NCBI RefSeq assembly: GCF_014645015.1
Contig: NZ_BMLC01000001.1
Span: 248,001-312,000, forward strand
Length of the DNA stretch: 64,000 nucleotides
Source of the DNA: Salinibacterium xinjiangense
GTDB taxonomy: Bacteria > Actinomycetota > Actinomycetes > Actinomycetales > Microbacteriaceae
Direction: 5' to 3'
The stretch's first letter is position 1; the number at the start of each line of letters is the position of its first letter. The position numbers and the translations under genes are program-made. Shown here in pieces: positions 1 to 8,642 of this stretch. The notes below the pieces were generated by a model. That model had not been told where the DNA came from. It saw only the letters and a program-made list of their open reading frames with translations, and did no database searches.

Positions 1-152
1 GCGTCGAGCACCCCCTCCCACGGTCGAGCCGGCGCAGGCGCACGGAACCTGAGATCGCCGACCGGAGGTGCAGCGAACGGGATACCCCGCCACATCCTCA
101 GTCCCCGTCGAAGCACTCCCTCGACGGCGCCACTGGTTGTCTCGACCCTCAC
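1..152 (-). CDS. Carboxylesterase/lipase (type B), N-terminal fragment cut by window edge
   Basis: The minus strand reads from a GTG at 152 into the typical start of a type-B carboxylesterase (para-nitrobenzyl esterase family). A short segment with a Thr-Ser-Gly-Ala-Val stretch is followed by the hallmark [17 protein letters not shown] and a Trp-Glu-Gly-Val segment. About 50 residues are visible; the catalytic serine, acid and histidine lie beyond the window. The family hydrolyses carboxylic esters as an alpha/beta hydrolase. The gene lies 48 bp downstream of the parE stop on the same strand, so read-through from parE is possible. No strong ribosome binding site is visible, so the start is tentative. 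Confidence 0.75.
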   Translation of the reverse strand, partial: MRVETTSGAVEGVLRRGLRMWRGIPFAAPPVGDLRFRAPAPARPWEGVLD

Positions 153-199
153 TCGCGCATTCTACGTAGCCCGTGTGGACGGGCGAAGTCGATCAGACG

Positions 200-2281
200 C
201 TAGACGTCGATCCGGTCCCTGTCGAGCCCGTTCCCGGCGATGATGAACTCTTTACGGGGTGCCACGTCATTGCCCATCAGCAGCTCGAAGACCGTCGCGG
301 CCATCTCGGCATCCGGCGAATTGACGCGACGAAGGGTGCGATGCTGGCGATCCATCGTCGTCGTAGCCAGCTGGTCGGCGTCCATCTCGCCCAGCCCTTT
401 ATAGCGCTGGATCGGATCCTGGTATTTCTTTCCGGTCTTCTTCAACCCGGCGAGCACCGCGTTCAATTCGCTCTCGGAGTAGGTGTAGATCGTCTCATTC
501 GGTTTCGAACCCGGATTGATCACGATGACCCGATGTAATGGAGGCACCGCCGCGTAAACCTTCCCGGCGGCGATCATCTCTGGCATGTACCGGAAGAACA
601 GGGTGAGCAGCAGCGTACGGATATGTGCACCGTCGACATCGGCGTCGGCCATGATGATGACCTTGTCGTAGCGTCGCGCTTCCAGGTCGAAGCTTCGACC
701 AGAGCCTGCGCCGATCACCTGGATGATCGAGGCACACTCGGCATTCGAGAGCATGTCGCTCACGGAGGCCTTCTGCACATTGAGGATCTTGCCGCGGATG
801 GGCAGGAGGGCCTGGTACTCGCTGTCGCGACCCAGCTTCGCGGTACCGAGGGCCGAATCGCCCTCGACGATGAAAAGCTCACTGTTGGCGACATCATTCG
901 ACCGGCAGTCGACGAGCTTCGCCGGCAGGGAAGAGCTCTCGAGCGCGTTTTTTCGGCGCTGGGTCTCTTTGTGGGCGCGGGCGGAGATCCGAGATTTCAT
1001 CTCAGCGACGATTTTGTCGAGCACGAGAGCGCACTGCGCCTTGTCGTCCCGCTTTGTCGACGTGAATCGCTCGGTCAGCGCCTTGCTCACCACCTGCGCG
1101 ACGATGTTGCGCACTGCCGGGGTGCCGAGGATCTCTTTTGTCTGTCCCTCGAATTGAGGCTCAGGTACCCTCACTGTCAGCACCGCAGTAAGCCCTGCCA
1201 GTACGTCGTCTTTTTCGAGCTTGTCGTTACCCAGTTTCAGCCTGCGGGAATTCTTATCGGCCTCCGCGCGGAGGAACTTGAGCATCCCCTGCTCGAAGCC
1301 CGCCTGGTGGGTGCCACCCTTCGGTGTCGAGATGATGTTCACGAAGCTCTTGAACACTGTGTCGTAGCCTGTGCCCCACCGCAGCGCGACATCGACCTCG
1401 CAGGTGCGGGTCAGCTCCGTGGGCGTCATGTGCCCGTTGTCCTGCAGGACGGGGACGGTTTCGGTGAATGTACCTTCACCGCTCATTCGCCAGGTGTCCA
1501 TAATCGGGGCATCGGTCGCGAGGTGCTCCACGAACTCACCGATGCCACCCTCGAAGTGATAGGTCTCGTGTGTCGGCTCGACCGGTCGCTCGTCCCTGAT
1601 GTCGATCCTGAGCCCTGAAACGAGAAATGCGGTCTGCCTGACACGATCCAGCAGCTCGTCGGTCTGGAACGTCGCACCTTTAGCGAAGATCTGACGGTCT
1701 GCCCAATACCGGATGCGGGTACCCGTGACGCCCTTCGCAACCTTGCCCACAACGCGCAGTTCGCTGTTCGATACGAACGGGGTGAACGGCGCATCGAGGG
1801 TTGGCTCACCGCCACGATCGTCGAAGATGCCCGGTTCACCGCGGTGGAACGACATCGCCCACGTCTTGCCGTTGCGGTCGACTTCGACGTCGAGTCGCTC
1901 AGAAAGGGCGTTGACGACGGATGCACCGACTCCGTGAAGCCCACCGGATGCCGCATACGACCCTGAGCCGAACTTGCCGCCGGCGTGGAGCTTCGTGAAC
2001 ACGACCTCGACGCCAGACAGGCCCGTCTTCGGCTCGATATCGACGGGGATGCCGCGCGCCCTGTCACGCACCGTCACACTTTCGTCCTTATGGAGCACCA
2101 CGCTGATCTCGGATCCGTGGCCACCGAGCGCCTCGTCTACCGAGTTGTCGATGACCTCCCACAGGCAGTGCATGAGTCCGCGGGAATCGGTGGTGCCGAT
2201 GTACATGCCCGGCCTCTTGCGCACCGCCTCAAGGCCTTCGAGCACCGAGAGGTGACGGGCGGTGTAGTCAGCGCTCGACAT
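200..2281 (-). CDS. parE: DNA topoisomerase IV subunit B (ParE-type GyrB homologue)
   Basis: ATPase subunit of a type IIA topoisomerase, 693 residues, which with a ParC/GyrA partner decatenates or relaxes DNA. The GHKL ATPase domain has the EVIDNSVDEA motif near residues 42-51 and the GGLHGVGASVVNALS ATP-lid motif. A QTK loop (FEGQTKEILG) is present. The TOPRIM domain has EGDSA from about residue 473 and the acidic metal site DADVDG near 546-551. The ATG at 2281 is preceded by CGGAGG at good spacing. The usual Asp-Asn of the second ATPase motif reads Asp-Arg (DRARGIP); the catalytic scaffold is otherwise intact. ParE is favoured over GyrB because gyrB normally sits beside dnaA/recF, which are absent here. 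This is an inference from context. Confidence 0.9.
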   Translation of the reverse strand: MSSADYTARHLSVLEGLEAVRKRPGMYIGTTDSRGLMHCLWEVIDNSVDEALGGHGSEISVVLHKDESVTVRDRARGIPVDIEPKTGLSGVEVVFTKLHAGGKFGSGSYAASGGLHGVGASVVNALSERLDVEVDRNGKTWAMSFHRGEPGIFDDRGGEPTLDAPFTPFVSNSELRVVGKVAKGVTGTRIRYWADRQIFAKGATFQTDELLDRVRQTAFLVSGLRIDIRDERPVEPTHETYHFEGGIGEFVEHLATDAPIMDTWRMSGEGTFTETVPVLQDNGHMTPTELTRTCEVDVALRWGTGYDTVFKSFVNIISTPKGGTHQAGFEQGMLKFLRAEADKNSRRLKLGNDKLEKDDVLAGLTAVLTVRVPEPQFEGQTKEILGTPAVRNIVAQVVSKALTERFTSTKRDDKAQCALVLDKIVAEMKSRISARAHKETQRRKNALESSSLPAKLVDCRSNDVANSELFIVEGDSALGTAKLGRDSEYQALLPIRGKILNVQKASVSDMLSNAECASIIQVIGAGSGRSFDLEARRYDKVIIMADADVDGAHIRTLLLTLFFRYMPEMIAAGKVYAAVPPLHRVIVINPGSKPNETIYTYSESELNAVLAGLKKTGKKYQDPIQRYKGLGEMDADQLATTTMDRQHRTLRRVNSPDAEMAATVFELLMGNDVAPRKEFIIAGNGLDRDRIDV

Positions 2282-2517
2282 GACTGCCTCCGGGTAAGTG
2301 CCAATGATCGGTATCCACCGTGTTCGATGGCGACCTCAACCATACGGTTCCTGTCCGTTGCGAACCTGCTTCGACACCCGTGAGCGTCGTAGTGACAGCC
2401 ACACTGGATTGCCCGATACGCGTTCAGCGAAATACCCGGCAAATGACGCATCGCAGTAACACAGTCGTGTTTGTATTGAGGAAAGAAAGTTCACGCGTCG
2501 ACCCGAATGGAGCGCTC

Positions 2518-2742
2518 ATGTCTCAGATCACCACCGAGCTACCCCCGGAAACGGATTACACCCTCTCAGCGCTTGACCGCTGCGACAGCTGCGGCGCGCA
2601 GGCGTACATCCGGGTCACCCTGAACAGCGGCGACCTGCTCTTCTGCGCACACCACGGCAACCAGTTCAAAAGCAAGCTGTTTCCCACAGCCCTGAACTGG
2701 CACGATGAGTCGAGCCGTCTGCTGCAAGACCGCACGGTCTGA
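2518..2742 (+). CDS. Small Cys/His protein, DUF7455-like
   Basis: 74-residue protein with a CDSCGAQAY motif and a later LLFCAHH, giving a CxxC...CxHH set that could bind one zinc ion. This matches the short actinobacterial DUF7455-type proteins commonly found near sigA. The ATG at 2518 is preceded by GGAG; the longer open frame to the left has no family resemblance. A strong hairpin terminator follows 20 bp after the stop. The function is unknown. Confidence 0.75.
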   Translation: MSQITTELPPETDYTLSALDRCDSCGAQAYIRVTLNSGDLLFCAHHGNQFKSKLFPTALNWHDESSRLLQDRTV

Positions 2743-2761
2743 GCTCCAGCACACTAAGTTC

Positions 2762-2791
2762 GTGAGGGCCGGCGTTTACGCCGGCCCTCAC
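2762..2791 (+). terminator. Rho-independent-type hairpin after the small Cys/His gene
   Basis: A perfect 13-bp GC-rich stem (2762-2774 with 2779-2791) encloses a TTTA loop and is followed by TTCTTT. It isolates the upstream small gene from the next one. It also makes a start at 2796 for the ATP-grasp gene unlikely, because that start would sit almost on the hairpin. Confidence 0.8.
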
Positions 2792-2825
2792 TTCTTTGCC
2801 AGGAACACACGCAAGCAGGAGCATC

Positions 2826-3827
2826 GTGAATCGGATCAGGCACTATCTCTCACGGTTGAAAAGCCTCGATGTGCGCAACTTCTTCACAGTTTCCGCCGCG
2901 GTATCCGGGGAGAGCGCTCGACCTCAGCTGTTCATCCTGATGGACATGGCCTACTGCTCTGTCGTCTACCAGGCCGGCTATCTCGACTACCAGGAATTCG
3001 AATTCTGGTCGCTGACGCGTCGTGAAAGACGCACCTGGATCACCAGTGGCAATGCCAACTCGATCGTGATCAGGTACAACCAGCGTGCATTCCGCAACCG
3101 GTTCGCAGACAAGCTGACCTTCAACCCTCTTTTCGACCAGTATCTCGGCCGATCGTGGCTCAACGTTCGCGAGTCCACGGCGACAGAGTTGCAGCAATTC
3201 GTCATGACTTACGGCACGATCATGGCCAAACGTGTCGATGGAATGGGCGGTGCCGGAATGAGCAAGCATCACGCCGTCGACATCCATGACTTCGAGAAAT
3301 TCCGGATGGAGCTGCTTGCACAGCACCAGTACCTCGTCGAGTCGTTCATCACCCAGCACCCGGCGATGGCCTCCCTTTCACCAGCCAGCGTGAACTCTCT
3401 GCGCATGATCACGTTCTTCGACGGCACGACCGTGCATGTGATGGAGGCAGTGTTGCGTATCGGCAACGGCGCAGAAGTAGACAACTACGCTCGTGGCGGG
3501 ATGTACACGGTTCTCGACGAGAAGACCGGAATCGCAAGCTACGGCGCGTTCGACAAGTACGCCAACACGTTCGACCTTCATCCCCTGACCGGTACGTCGA
3601 TCATCGGATTCCAGGTTCCGCTCTACGCGCAGGTGCTCGATCTTCTCGACACCATCGCCAGAGTCGTTCCTGAAATCCAGTACGTCGGTTGGGACGTTGC
3701 CATCGGCGAACACAACCCCATCATCATCGAGGGCAATTACAACACCGGGGTGTTTCAGATGAAGCCGAGCCTGACTGGCATTAAAACCGGCCTGCTCCCC
3801 CGCTTCCGCGAGGTCATCGACTTCTAA
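2826..3827 (+). CDS. Sugar-transfer-associated ATP-grasp protein
   Basis: 333-residue soluble protein resembling the ATP-grasp family found with exopolysaccharide and sugar-transfer genes (ATPgrasp_ST). Visible features are the Lys in AKRVDGMGGAGM (nucleotide-binding lysine and glycine loop), SPASVNSLRMITF, an Asn-Tyr-Ala-Arg-Gly-Gly segment, and the C-terminal VGWDVAIGEHNPIIIEGN that supplies the metal-binding acid and asparagine. The start is set at GTG 2826 because AGGAG lies just upstream; an ATG at 2796 would overlap the preceding terminator region. No glycosyltransferase neighbours are present, so the amine or acid substrate is unknown. Confidence 0.75.
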   Translation: MNRIRHYLSRLKSLDVRNFFTVSAAVSGESARPQLFILMDMAYCSVVYQAGYLDYQEFEFWSLTRRERRTWITSGNANSIVIRYNQRAFRNRFADKLTFNPLFDQYLGRSWLNVRESTATELQQFVMTYGTIMAKRVDGMGGAGMSKHHAVDIHDFEKFRMELLAQHQYLVESFITQHPAMASLSPASVNSLRMITFFDGTTVHVMEAVLRIGNGAEVDNYARGGMYTVLDEKTGIASYGAFDKYANTFDLHPLTGTSIIGFQVPLYAQVLDLLDTIARVVPEIQYVGWDVAIGEHNPIIIEGNYNTGVFQMKPSLTGIKTGLLPRFREVIDF

Positions 3828-3870
3828 CAGCCCCCTGATCCGAGAGTATTAGGCCCGTGATCCGAGAGGG

Positions 3871-4581
3871 TCAGGCTCGACGGATGACGCCCATCGGCGT
3901 CGATTGACGATCCTGGCCGAGCGGGTTGTCTTTCAACACCCTGACCATCAGGTCATCGACACTCCGGCCAGCAGTAGAACCCAGGACGTTGCCACCGAAG
4001 TCGTTGATATCGACGACGAGCACGTCTATTGACTTTCCGAGCGCTGCCTTGACATCAGCCGCGACACCATCGGGGCGGTCCGGACCGAGCACGACCTGCG
4101 AATCATAGGGCGGGATGGTGTTTTTGGTCGGCCCGTCGATCGCGCGCGCCTTCGAGCCCGCGATCCGGTAGAAGTCTCCACGGCGGCCGAACGCCTTGGT
4201 CACGGCCGCTACAGCAGCGGCGAACAGGATCCTGGGGGTGCCGCACTCACGCAGGGCCATCTCCATGGTCTCCGGGATGCCCAGACCGATACCATGCGAG
4301 GTTTTCGTCACATACTTCGAGAGTGTGATGGCGAGCTTGCGCGGGTGTATTTCGTCAAGCGGGAAAGCCCTGCCCTGCGTGATCCCGACGATCTTCTCCG
4401 TAACGAAGAAGACATCCCCATCACGCACCACATCACTCGCGTATCGCGTGATGACGTCGAGCAACACGTCGTCCCTCATCACCACGTGGGTTTTGATGGG
4501 AATACGGTGATATGCGACCCCGTCGATCGTCACCGTGAGGGGTTTGCCCTCGTTGGCCTGATCCGTCGAACTGGCGGTCAC
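3871..4581 (-). CDS. Coenzyme F420-0:L-glutamate ligase-like protein (CofE/FbiB N-terminal family)
   Basis: 236 residues. The N-terminal part (TVTIDGVAYHRIPIKTHVV... with VFFVTEKIVGITQGRAF) and the later DINDFGGNVLGST match the CofE-type F420-0:gamma-glutamyl ligase fold, which adds glutamate to F420-0 in a GTP- and metal-dependent reaction. It is shorter than FbiB, which carries an extra C-terminal nitroreductase domain. No other F420 genes (fbiA, fbiC, fbiD) are in the window, so the true substrate could differ. It lies 4 bp downstream of sigA on the same strand and is probably co-transcribed with it. Confidence 0.7.
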   Translation of the reverse strand: MTASSTDQANEGKPLTVTIDGVAYHRIPIKTHVVMRDDVLLDVITRYASDVVRDGDVFFVTEKIVGITQGRAFPLDEIHPRKLAITLSKYVTKTSHGIGLGIPETMEMALRECGTPRILFAAAVAAVTKAFGRRGDFYRIAGSKARAIDGPTKNTIPPYDSQVVLGPDRPDGVAADVKAALGKSIDVLVVDINDFGGNVLGSTAGRSVDDLMVRVLKDNPLGQDRQSTPMGVIRRA

Positions 4582-4585
4582 CGGT

Positions 4586-5920
4586 CTACTCGAGGTAGTC
4601 GCGCAGCGACTGCGATCGTGACGGGTGACGCAGCTTGGCCATCGTCTTCGACTCGATCTGACGGATGCGCTCGCGCGTCACGCCGAACGTGTCTCCGATC
4701 TGGTCGAGAGTCTTCGGCATTCCGTCACCCAGCCCGAAGCGCATGCGGATCACGCCGGCCTCGCGCTCCGACAGTGAATCCAGCAGGCTCTCGAGCTGCT
4801 TCTGCAGCATCGTGAAGCCGACGGCATCCGCAGGAACAACGGCTTCGGTGTCTTCGATCAGGTCACCGAACTCGCTGTCACCGTCCTCGCCGAGCGGCGT
4901 ATGGAGGGAGATCGGCTCGCGACCGTACTTCTGTACCTCGATGACCTTTTCAGGAGTCATATCGAGTTCGCGTGACAGCTCTTCAGGCGTGGGTTCGCGA
5001 CCGAGGTCCTGCAGCATCTGACGCTGGACGCGCGCAAGCTTGTTGATGACCTCGACCATGTGCACCGGGATGCGGATGGTGCGTGCCTGGTCTGCCATCG
5101 CCCGGGTGATGGCCTGGCGGATCCACCACGTGGCGTAAGTAGAGAATTTGAAGCCCTTGGTGTAGTCGAACTTCTCGACGGCCCGGATAAGGCCCAGGTT
5201 GCCCTCCTGGATGAGGTCGAGGAACTGCATCCCTCGACCCGTGTACCGCTTGGCCAGTGACACGACGAGCCGCAGGTTCGCCCCCAGCAGGTGGCTCTTG
5301 GCGCGCTGCCCGTCCTTGGCAACCCACTGGAGCTCGCGACCGACGGCGGAACGCAGTTCGGTGGGCGACATTCCGGAGAGCTTGTCTTCGGCAAACAGCC
5401 CCGCCTCGATGCGCATGGCCAGCTCGACCTCCTCGGCCGCGTTGAGCAGGGCGACCTTACCGATCTGCTTCAGGTAGTCCTTGACGGGGTCAGCTGTGGC
5501 TCCCGTGATCGCCGCCGAGTACACAGGGACGTCATCGTCATCGTCTACCAGCGAGAGGACCAGGGCGCCGCTGGGCAGGGCCTCATCCTTGCTCGATGGC
5601 TTCGAGTCGTCATCGTCATCGTCGCCCGAGTCATCCTTCGACTCGTCGGAGTCGACAGCGGGAACGACCCCATCGTCGATATCCTTGAGGTCTGTGGGCC
5701 CGTCGGATTCTGCATCGTCATCGCTCGACGCAGACGCTTTCGCCGCGCTGGCAGCCTTCGCCGCCGCAGCCTTGGTCGGGGTCTTTGCTGCTGCCGCCTT
5801 CACTGGGGCCTTCGCAGGCGCCTTGGTGGCGGTTGCTTTTGCAGCCGAAGCGCTCTTCACTGGAGTCTTCGTCTCAACGATCTCGTCGTCAACTGTGGTG
5901 GTTTTAGCTCGGGTTGCCAT
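4586..5920 (-). CDS. sigA: Principal RNA polymerase sigma factor (SigA/RpoD)
   Basis: 444-residue group 1 sigma-70 factor. Residues 1 to about 140 are Lys/Ala-rich then Asp/Ser-rich and probably disordered. Region 1.2 follows ([16 protein letters not shown]), then region 2 with [33 protein letters not shown] and the -10 recognition helix ([17 protein letters not shown]), then region 3, and region 4 with the helix-turn-helix [14 protein letters not shown] near the C-terminus. The ATG at 5920 is preceded by AGAGGTG; the in-frame GTG at 5929 overlaps that ribosome site and was rejected. The leader carries a 21-bp tandem repeat at 5974-6015. Confidence 0.95.
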   Translation of the reverse strand: MATRAKTTTVDDEIVETKTPVKSASAAKATATKAPAKAPVKAAAAKTPTKAAAAKAASAAKASASSDDDAESDGPTDLKDIDDGVVPAVDSDESKDDSGDDDDDDSKPSSKDEALPSGALVLSLVDDDDDVPVYSAAITGATADPVKDYLKQIGKVALLNAAEEVELAMRIEAGLFAEDKLSGMSPTELRSAVGRELQWVAKDGQRAKSHLLGANLRLVVSLAKRYTGRGMQFLDLIQEGNLGLIRAVEKFDYTKGFKFSTYATWWIRQAITRAMADQARTIRIPVHMVEVINKLARVQRQMLQDLGREPTPEELSRELDMTPEKVIEVQKYGREPISLHTPLGEDGDSEFGDLIEDTEAVVPADAVGFTMLQKQLESLLDSLSEREAGVIRMRFGLGDGMPKTLDQIGDTFGVTRERIRQIESKTMAKLRHPSRSQSLRDYLE

Positions 5921-5973
5921 TCGAAACACCTCTCAGGAGTTTTTGGGCACTGTGTTCGCTGTTCCGGGAAGCG

Positions 5974-6015
5974 CATGCTGGCTTTTTTACAGCACATGCC
6001 TGTTTTTTTACAGCA
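5974..6015. repeat. Two tandem 21-bp units in the sigA leader
   Basis: Two adjacent 21-bp units, 5974-5994 and 5995-6015, agree at 18 of 21 positions. Each ends in a poly-T run followed by ACAGCA. On the sigA-coding strand each unit reads TGCTGTAAAAAA followed by a GC-containing spacer ending in GCATG. A 21-bp period is two helical turns, which would place both copies on one DNA face. The role is not known; a regulator site or leader RNA element are both possible. Confidence 0.7.
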
Positions 6016-6183
6016 CTAAGACCCATGTCAAGTTCGGATCGAGGCATTACAGGAATGCCGCGAACCGTGGAACCAGACCGGGTCTCGCTTCCAGTATTGC
6101 ACGAGTTGAGACCTGCTCTTGACACATGCGCGCGATTGCCCGTATACAGGCGTCTCCGCCCCGCACTCGACCTCCGGAGCGAT

Positions 6184-7524
6184 TCAACCCCTGCCGTGCC
6201 TCCAGCTTCGCACTAGTGCAACCCACAACGGCGCCACTTCTATTCCCTCTTCGTCATGCATCCGACGTCGAGTCCGGTGGCGCGCGTGAAGCAGCATCCC
6301 CACTCCGATACCGACGACGACGTACTGCACGAGAAACGCGATCCGGAATGAATCGAACGAATAGAGCTCAGACGGACGACCGGAGCCTCCCCCACTCTTG
6401 TCTATGACGTCGAGCACGACTCCGATGAGAAACATCATGACAAAGGTCGCGAGAAATCCCCCGACGTTGACTATGCCGCTCGCTGAACCGTACGCACGCA
6501 TGGGATTGAAGCTCCGGGCGAAGTCGAATCCAATCAGCGAACCGGGCCCGCCCACCGCGATGACAACAAGCAACGCCACCACCGCCCAGGTCGGTGGGAT
6601 GCCTGGCCAGGCGAGAACGATCCCCCACGCGACGGCCATTGCCACCACGATGCCGATCACGATATTGCTCCTGCGGAACGGGTATCGGGCGGTGAGAATT
6701 CCGAGGATGGGTCCACTGACCAGCGCACTCGCCACAGTCACCGTGATCAGTACAGCGGCCCCCGACGGCCCGTAACCGAGGCCGACCGACAGGAAAGGGA
6801 ATCCCCATAGGAGAGTGAATGTCGTCAGGGACGATTGGGTCACGAAGTGGGACCAGAACCCCAGTTGCGTTCCGGGTCTGGCCAGACTTTCGCGGAGGTG
6901 TTTCATAGACGCTGGCCATGATTGGCGCCGCGGAGCTTCGACGCGAGCACCGGGCGACATTGCAGGTCGATTGCTGACGACGGCAACCAGGGCCGCGACG
7001 ACGATGACCGAGATTGATGCGGCCGACAAGTATGTCGGCGTCCATCCGAAGGCATTCAGCGCAATGGAGAGGGGAAACGCCGAGAGCAACTGGCCGAACT
7101 GACCCAGGGTTCCGAAAACCTGCGATACGAACGTGAGCCTTCGACCCGAGAACCAGGATGCGAGCAGTCGGATGACCGAGATGAATGTCATGGCATCACC
7201 GGCGCCGACCAGCACACGTCCGACGATAGCCACGCCGAGGTCGGGCGAGAGAGCGAGTGTCACCTGCCCCGCAGCCATGAGCGATGCGCCGGCTACGAGA
7301 AGTAATTTCGGGCCGACGCGGTCGAGCATCACCCCGACGGGAATTTGCAACACGGCGTACACCGCGAGCTGCACCACAGCAAGTGTGGACAGGGCGGTGG
7401 CTGCGACCTCGAATCGCTCGGTCGCCTCGACGGCGGCGATGCCGAGCGAACTCCGCTGCATGAAGGCGATGATGTAGGCGAAGGTCACGACCCCGTAGAT
7501 CACCCATGCCCGACGCGAATTCAT
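6184..7524 (-). CDS. Major facilitator superfamily transporter
   Basis: 446-residue integral membrane protein with about 12 hydrophobic segments split by a central cytoplasmic loop around residues 195-220 (ARVEAPRRQSWPASMKHL). The loop between helices 2 and 3 carries the MFS signature variant GVMLDRVGPKLLL. FSGRRLTF and AYGSASGIVN segments resemble the anion/sugar-phosphate/nitrate-type MFS branch, but the substrate cannot be read from sequence. It stands alone, with sigA downstream in the same direction and PAC2 upstream. The ribosome site before ATG 7524 is weak. Confidence 0.85.
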   Translation of the reverse strand: MNSRRAWVIYGVVTFAYIIAFMQRSSLGIAAVEATERFEVAATALSTLAVVQLAVYAVLQIPVGVMLDRVGPKLLLVAGASLMAAGQVTLALSPDLGVAIVGRVLVGAGDAMTFISVIRLLASWFSGRRLTFVSQVFGTLGQFGQLLSAFPLSIALNAFGWTPTYLSAASISVIVVAALVAVVSNRPAMSPGARVEAPRRQSWPASMKHLRESLARPGTQLGFWSHFVTQSSLTTFTLLWGFPFLSVGLGYGPSGAAVLITVTVASALVSGPILGILTARYPFRRSNIVIGIVVAMAVAWGIVLAWPGIPPTWAVVALLVVIAVGGPGSLIGFDFARSFNPMRAYGSASGIVNVGGFLATFVMMFLIGVVLDVIDKSGGGSGRPSELYSFDSFRIAFLVQYVVVGIGVGMLLHARHRTRRRMHDEEGIEVAPLWVALVRSWRHGRG

Positions 7525-7583
7525 TACGCCAACTCTATGCGCACCCCAGATCGCGATCCCGGTGGATGCGGACCGTCGTGACG

Positions 7584-8507
7584 TCAGATCACAGGGTCAG
7601 GATCATCACCTTTGCGCCTGATCGCGAGGAAGTTCTGAAGTTCGGCAGCGATCTCGTCTGCTGTGGGCAGTTCCCCGTCGACGTCGGTCAGGGGTGAACG
7701 CAACGGGTTGTCCTGAATGTAGCTATCGTGACGTTCCTCAAGGGTGCCGACGAGCCTCGCCAACTCCTGGTTGCTCTCCACCTGGCCATCGATCTTCGCC
7801 AGGAAGTCCCTGCCGTCTTCGCGCAGCCGATCCGTGGGAAAAATGAGTCCTGTCGCAGCACTGACACTCTCGAGGGCTGAGACGGCGGCAAGCGGAAACT
7901 CGGTATCTGCCAGATAGTGAGGGATCAGAAGCACGAATCCTGCCACCGGGTGGTGCAGTTCACTCAGGCGGTACTCCACAAGATGGAGGGCATTTGCTGG
8001 AGCCTGGGTGCGGGGTCGCCAGATAGACATCGATTCGACGAGTTCGGTTCGATTTCCGCTGACCGTGGTGCCCACGGCCCTGGTATGAGGCACCGGCATG
8101 GGGATCGCGTGCACCCACGTCGTAGCCTTCACCTCGTAGCGTGAGATGAGCTGCAGCACTGCACTCGTGAACCGATCCCATTGAAAATCCGGCTCGTAAC
8201 CGGTGAGGAGCAGGAATGGCTGCTCGAGCTCGTCTTTCATCAGGTAGAGGTTCAGAGCAAGAGGCGAGTAGTCAGCGATGTGGTCTTGGTCGAAATAGAT
8301 GGTCGGGCGTCGAGCGCGGTAGTCGAGCAGGGCGTCGTTGTCGAATCGCGCGACAACCGAGTGGTTCATGGTGTCGAGCAGGTAGTCGCTGAGCTGGGTC
8401 ACGGCAGAGCCCGCATCGGAGAACCCTGTCAGCGCTGCCACCAGATTGAGGCCCGCAGGTACAGTGACGTCGGGTGTGAGGTCGTAAAGACCGGCCGGAT
8501 CTTGCAT
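7584..8507 (-). CDS. PAC2 family protein (proteasome assembly chaperone-like)
   Basis: 307-residue soluble protein of the actinobacterial PAC2 family. It shows ALTGFSDAGSAVTQLSDYLL near residue 25, a FDNDALLDYRARRP block, FDQDHI, LLTGYEPDFQWDRF and the central HAIPMPVPHTRAVGTTVSGN. The fold resembles eukaryotic proteasome assembly chaperone 2, but bacterial members have no established partner. This protein also has a charged C-terminal tail. It is transcribed divergently from pepA with 135 bp between the two starts. Confidence 0.85.
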   Translation of the reverse strand: MQDPAGLYDLTPDVTVPAGLNLVAALTGFSDAGSAVTQLSDYLLDTMNHSVVARFDNDALLDYRARRPTIYFDQDHIADYSPLALNLYLMKDELEQPFLLLTGYEPDFQWDRFTSAVLQLISRYEVKATTWVHAIPMPVPHTRAVGTTVSGNRTELVESMSIWRPRTQAPANALHLVEYRLSELHHPVAGFVLLIPHYLADTEFPLAAVSALESVSAATGLIFPTDRLREDGRDFLAKIDGQVESNQELARLVGTLEERHDSYIQDNPLRSPLTDVDGELPTADEIAAELQNFLAIRRKGDDPDPVI

Positions 8508-8642
8508 GTTTCAAGACTAATCGCGTCGATCTGCGCACTCAGGTCAAATGCCTTCGCAGCGATAGCGCCGAAAGCGAACAGGTGCGCCAGCCGGGCTGTG
8601 TCCCGGTCCGATTGCGCGCATGACCCTCGATACGCTGGACGG

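Noticed and set aside
623-1618. 331-codon plus-strand frame opposite parE
   Set aside because: High-GC shadow of a well-supported gene; composition rich in Arg, Leu and Asp without motifs.
3836-3868. Direct repeat TGATCCGAGAG spaced 22 bp between two convergent genes
   Set aside because: Short, lies between gene ends and has no further support; probably a chance duplication.
5291-6019. 242-codon plus-strand frame opposite sigA
   Set aside because: Shadow of the sigma factor frame; Val/Arg/Gly-rich with no family resemblance.
8181-8642. Possible N-terminal extension of the leucyl aminopeptidase
   Set aside because: It lies antisense to the PAC2 gene, and the protein from ATG 8643 already has full family length.
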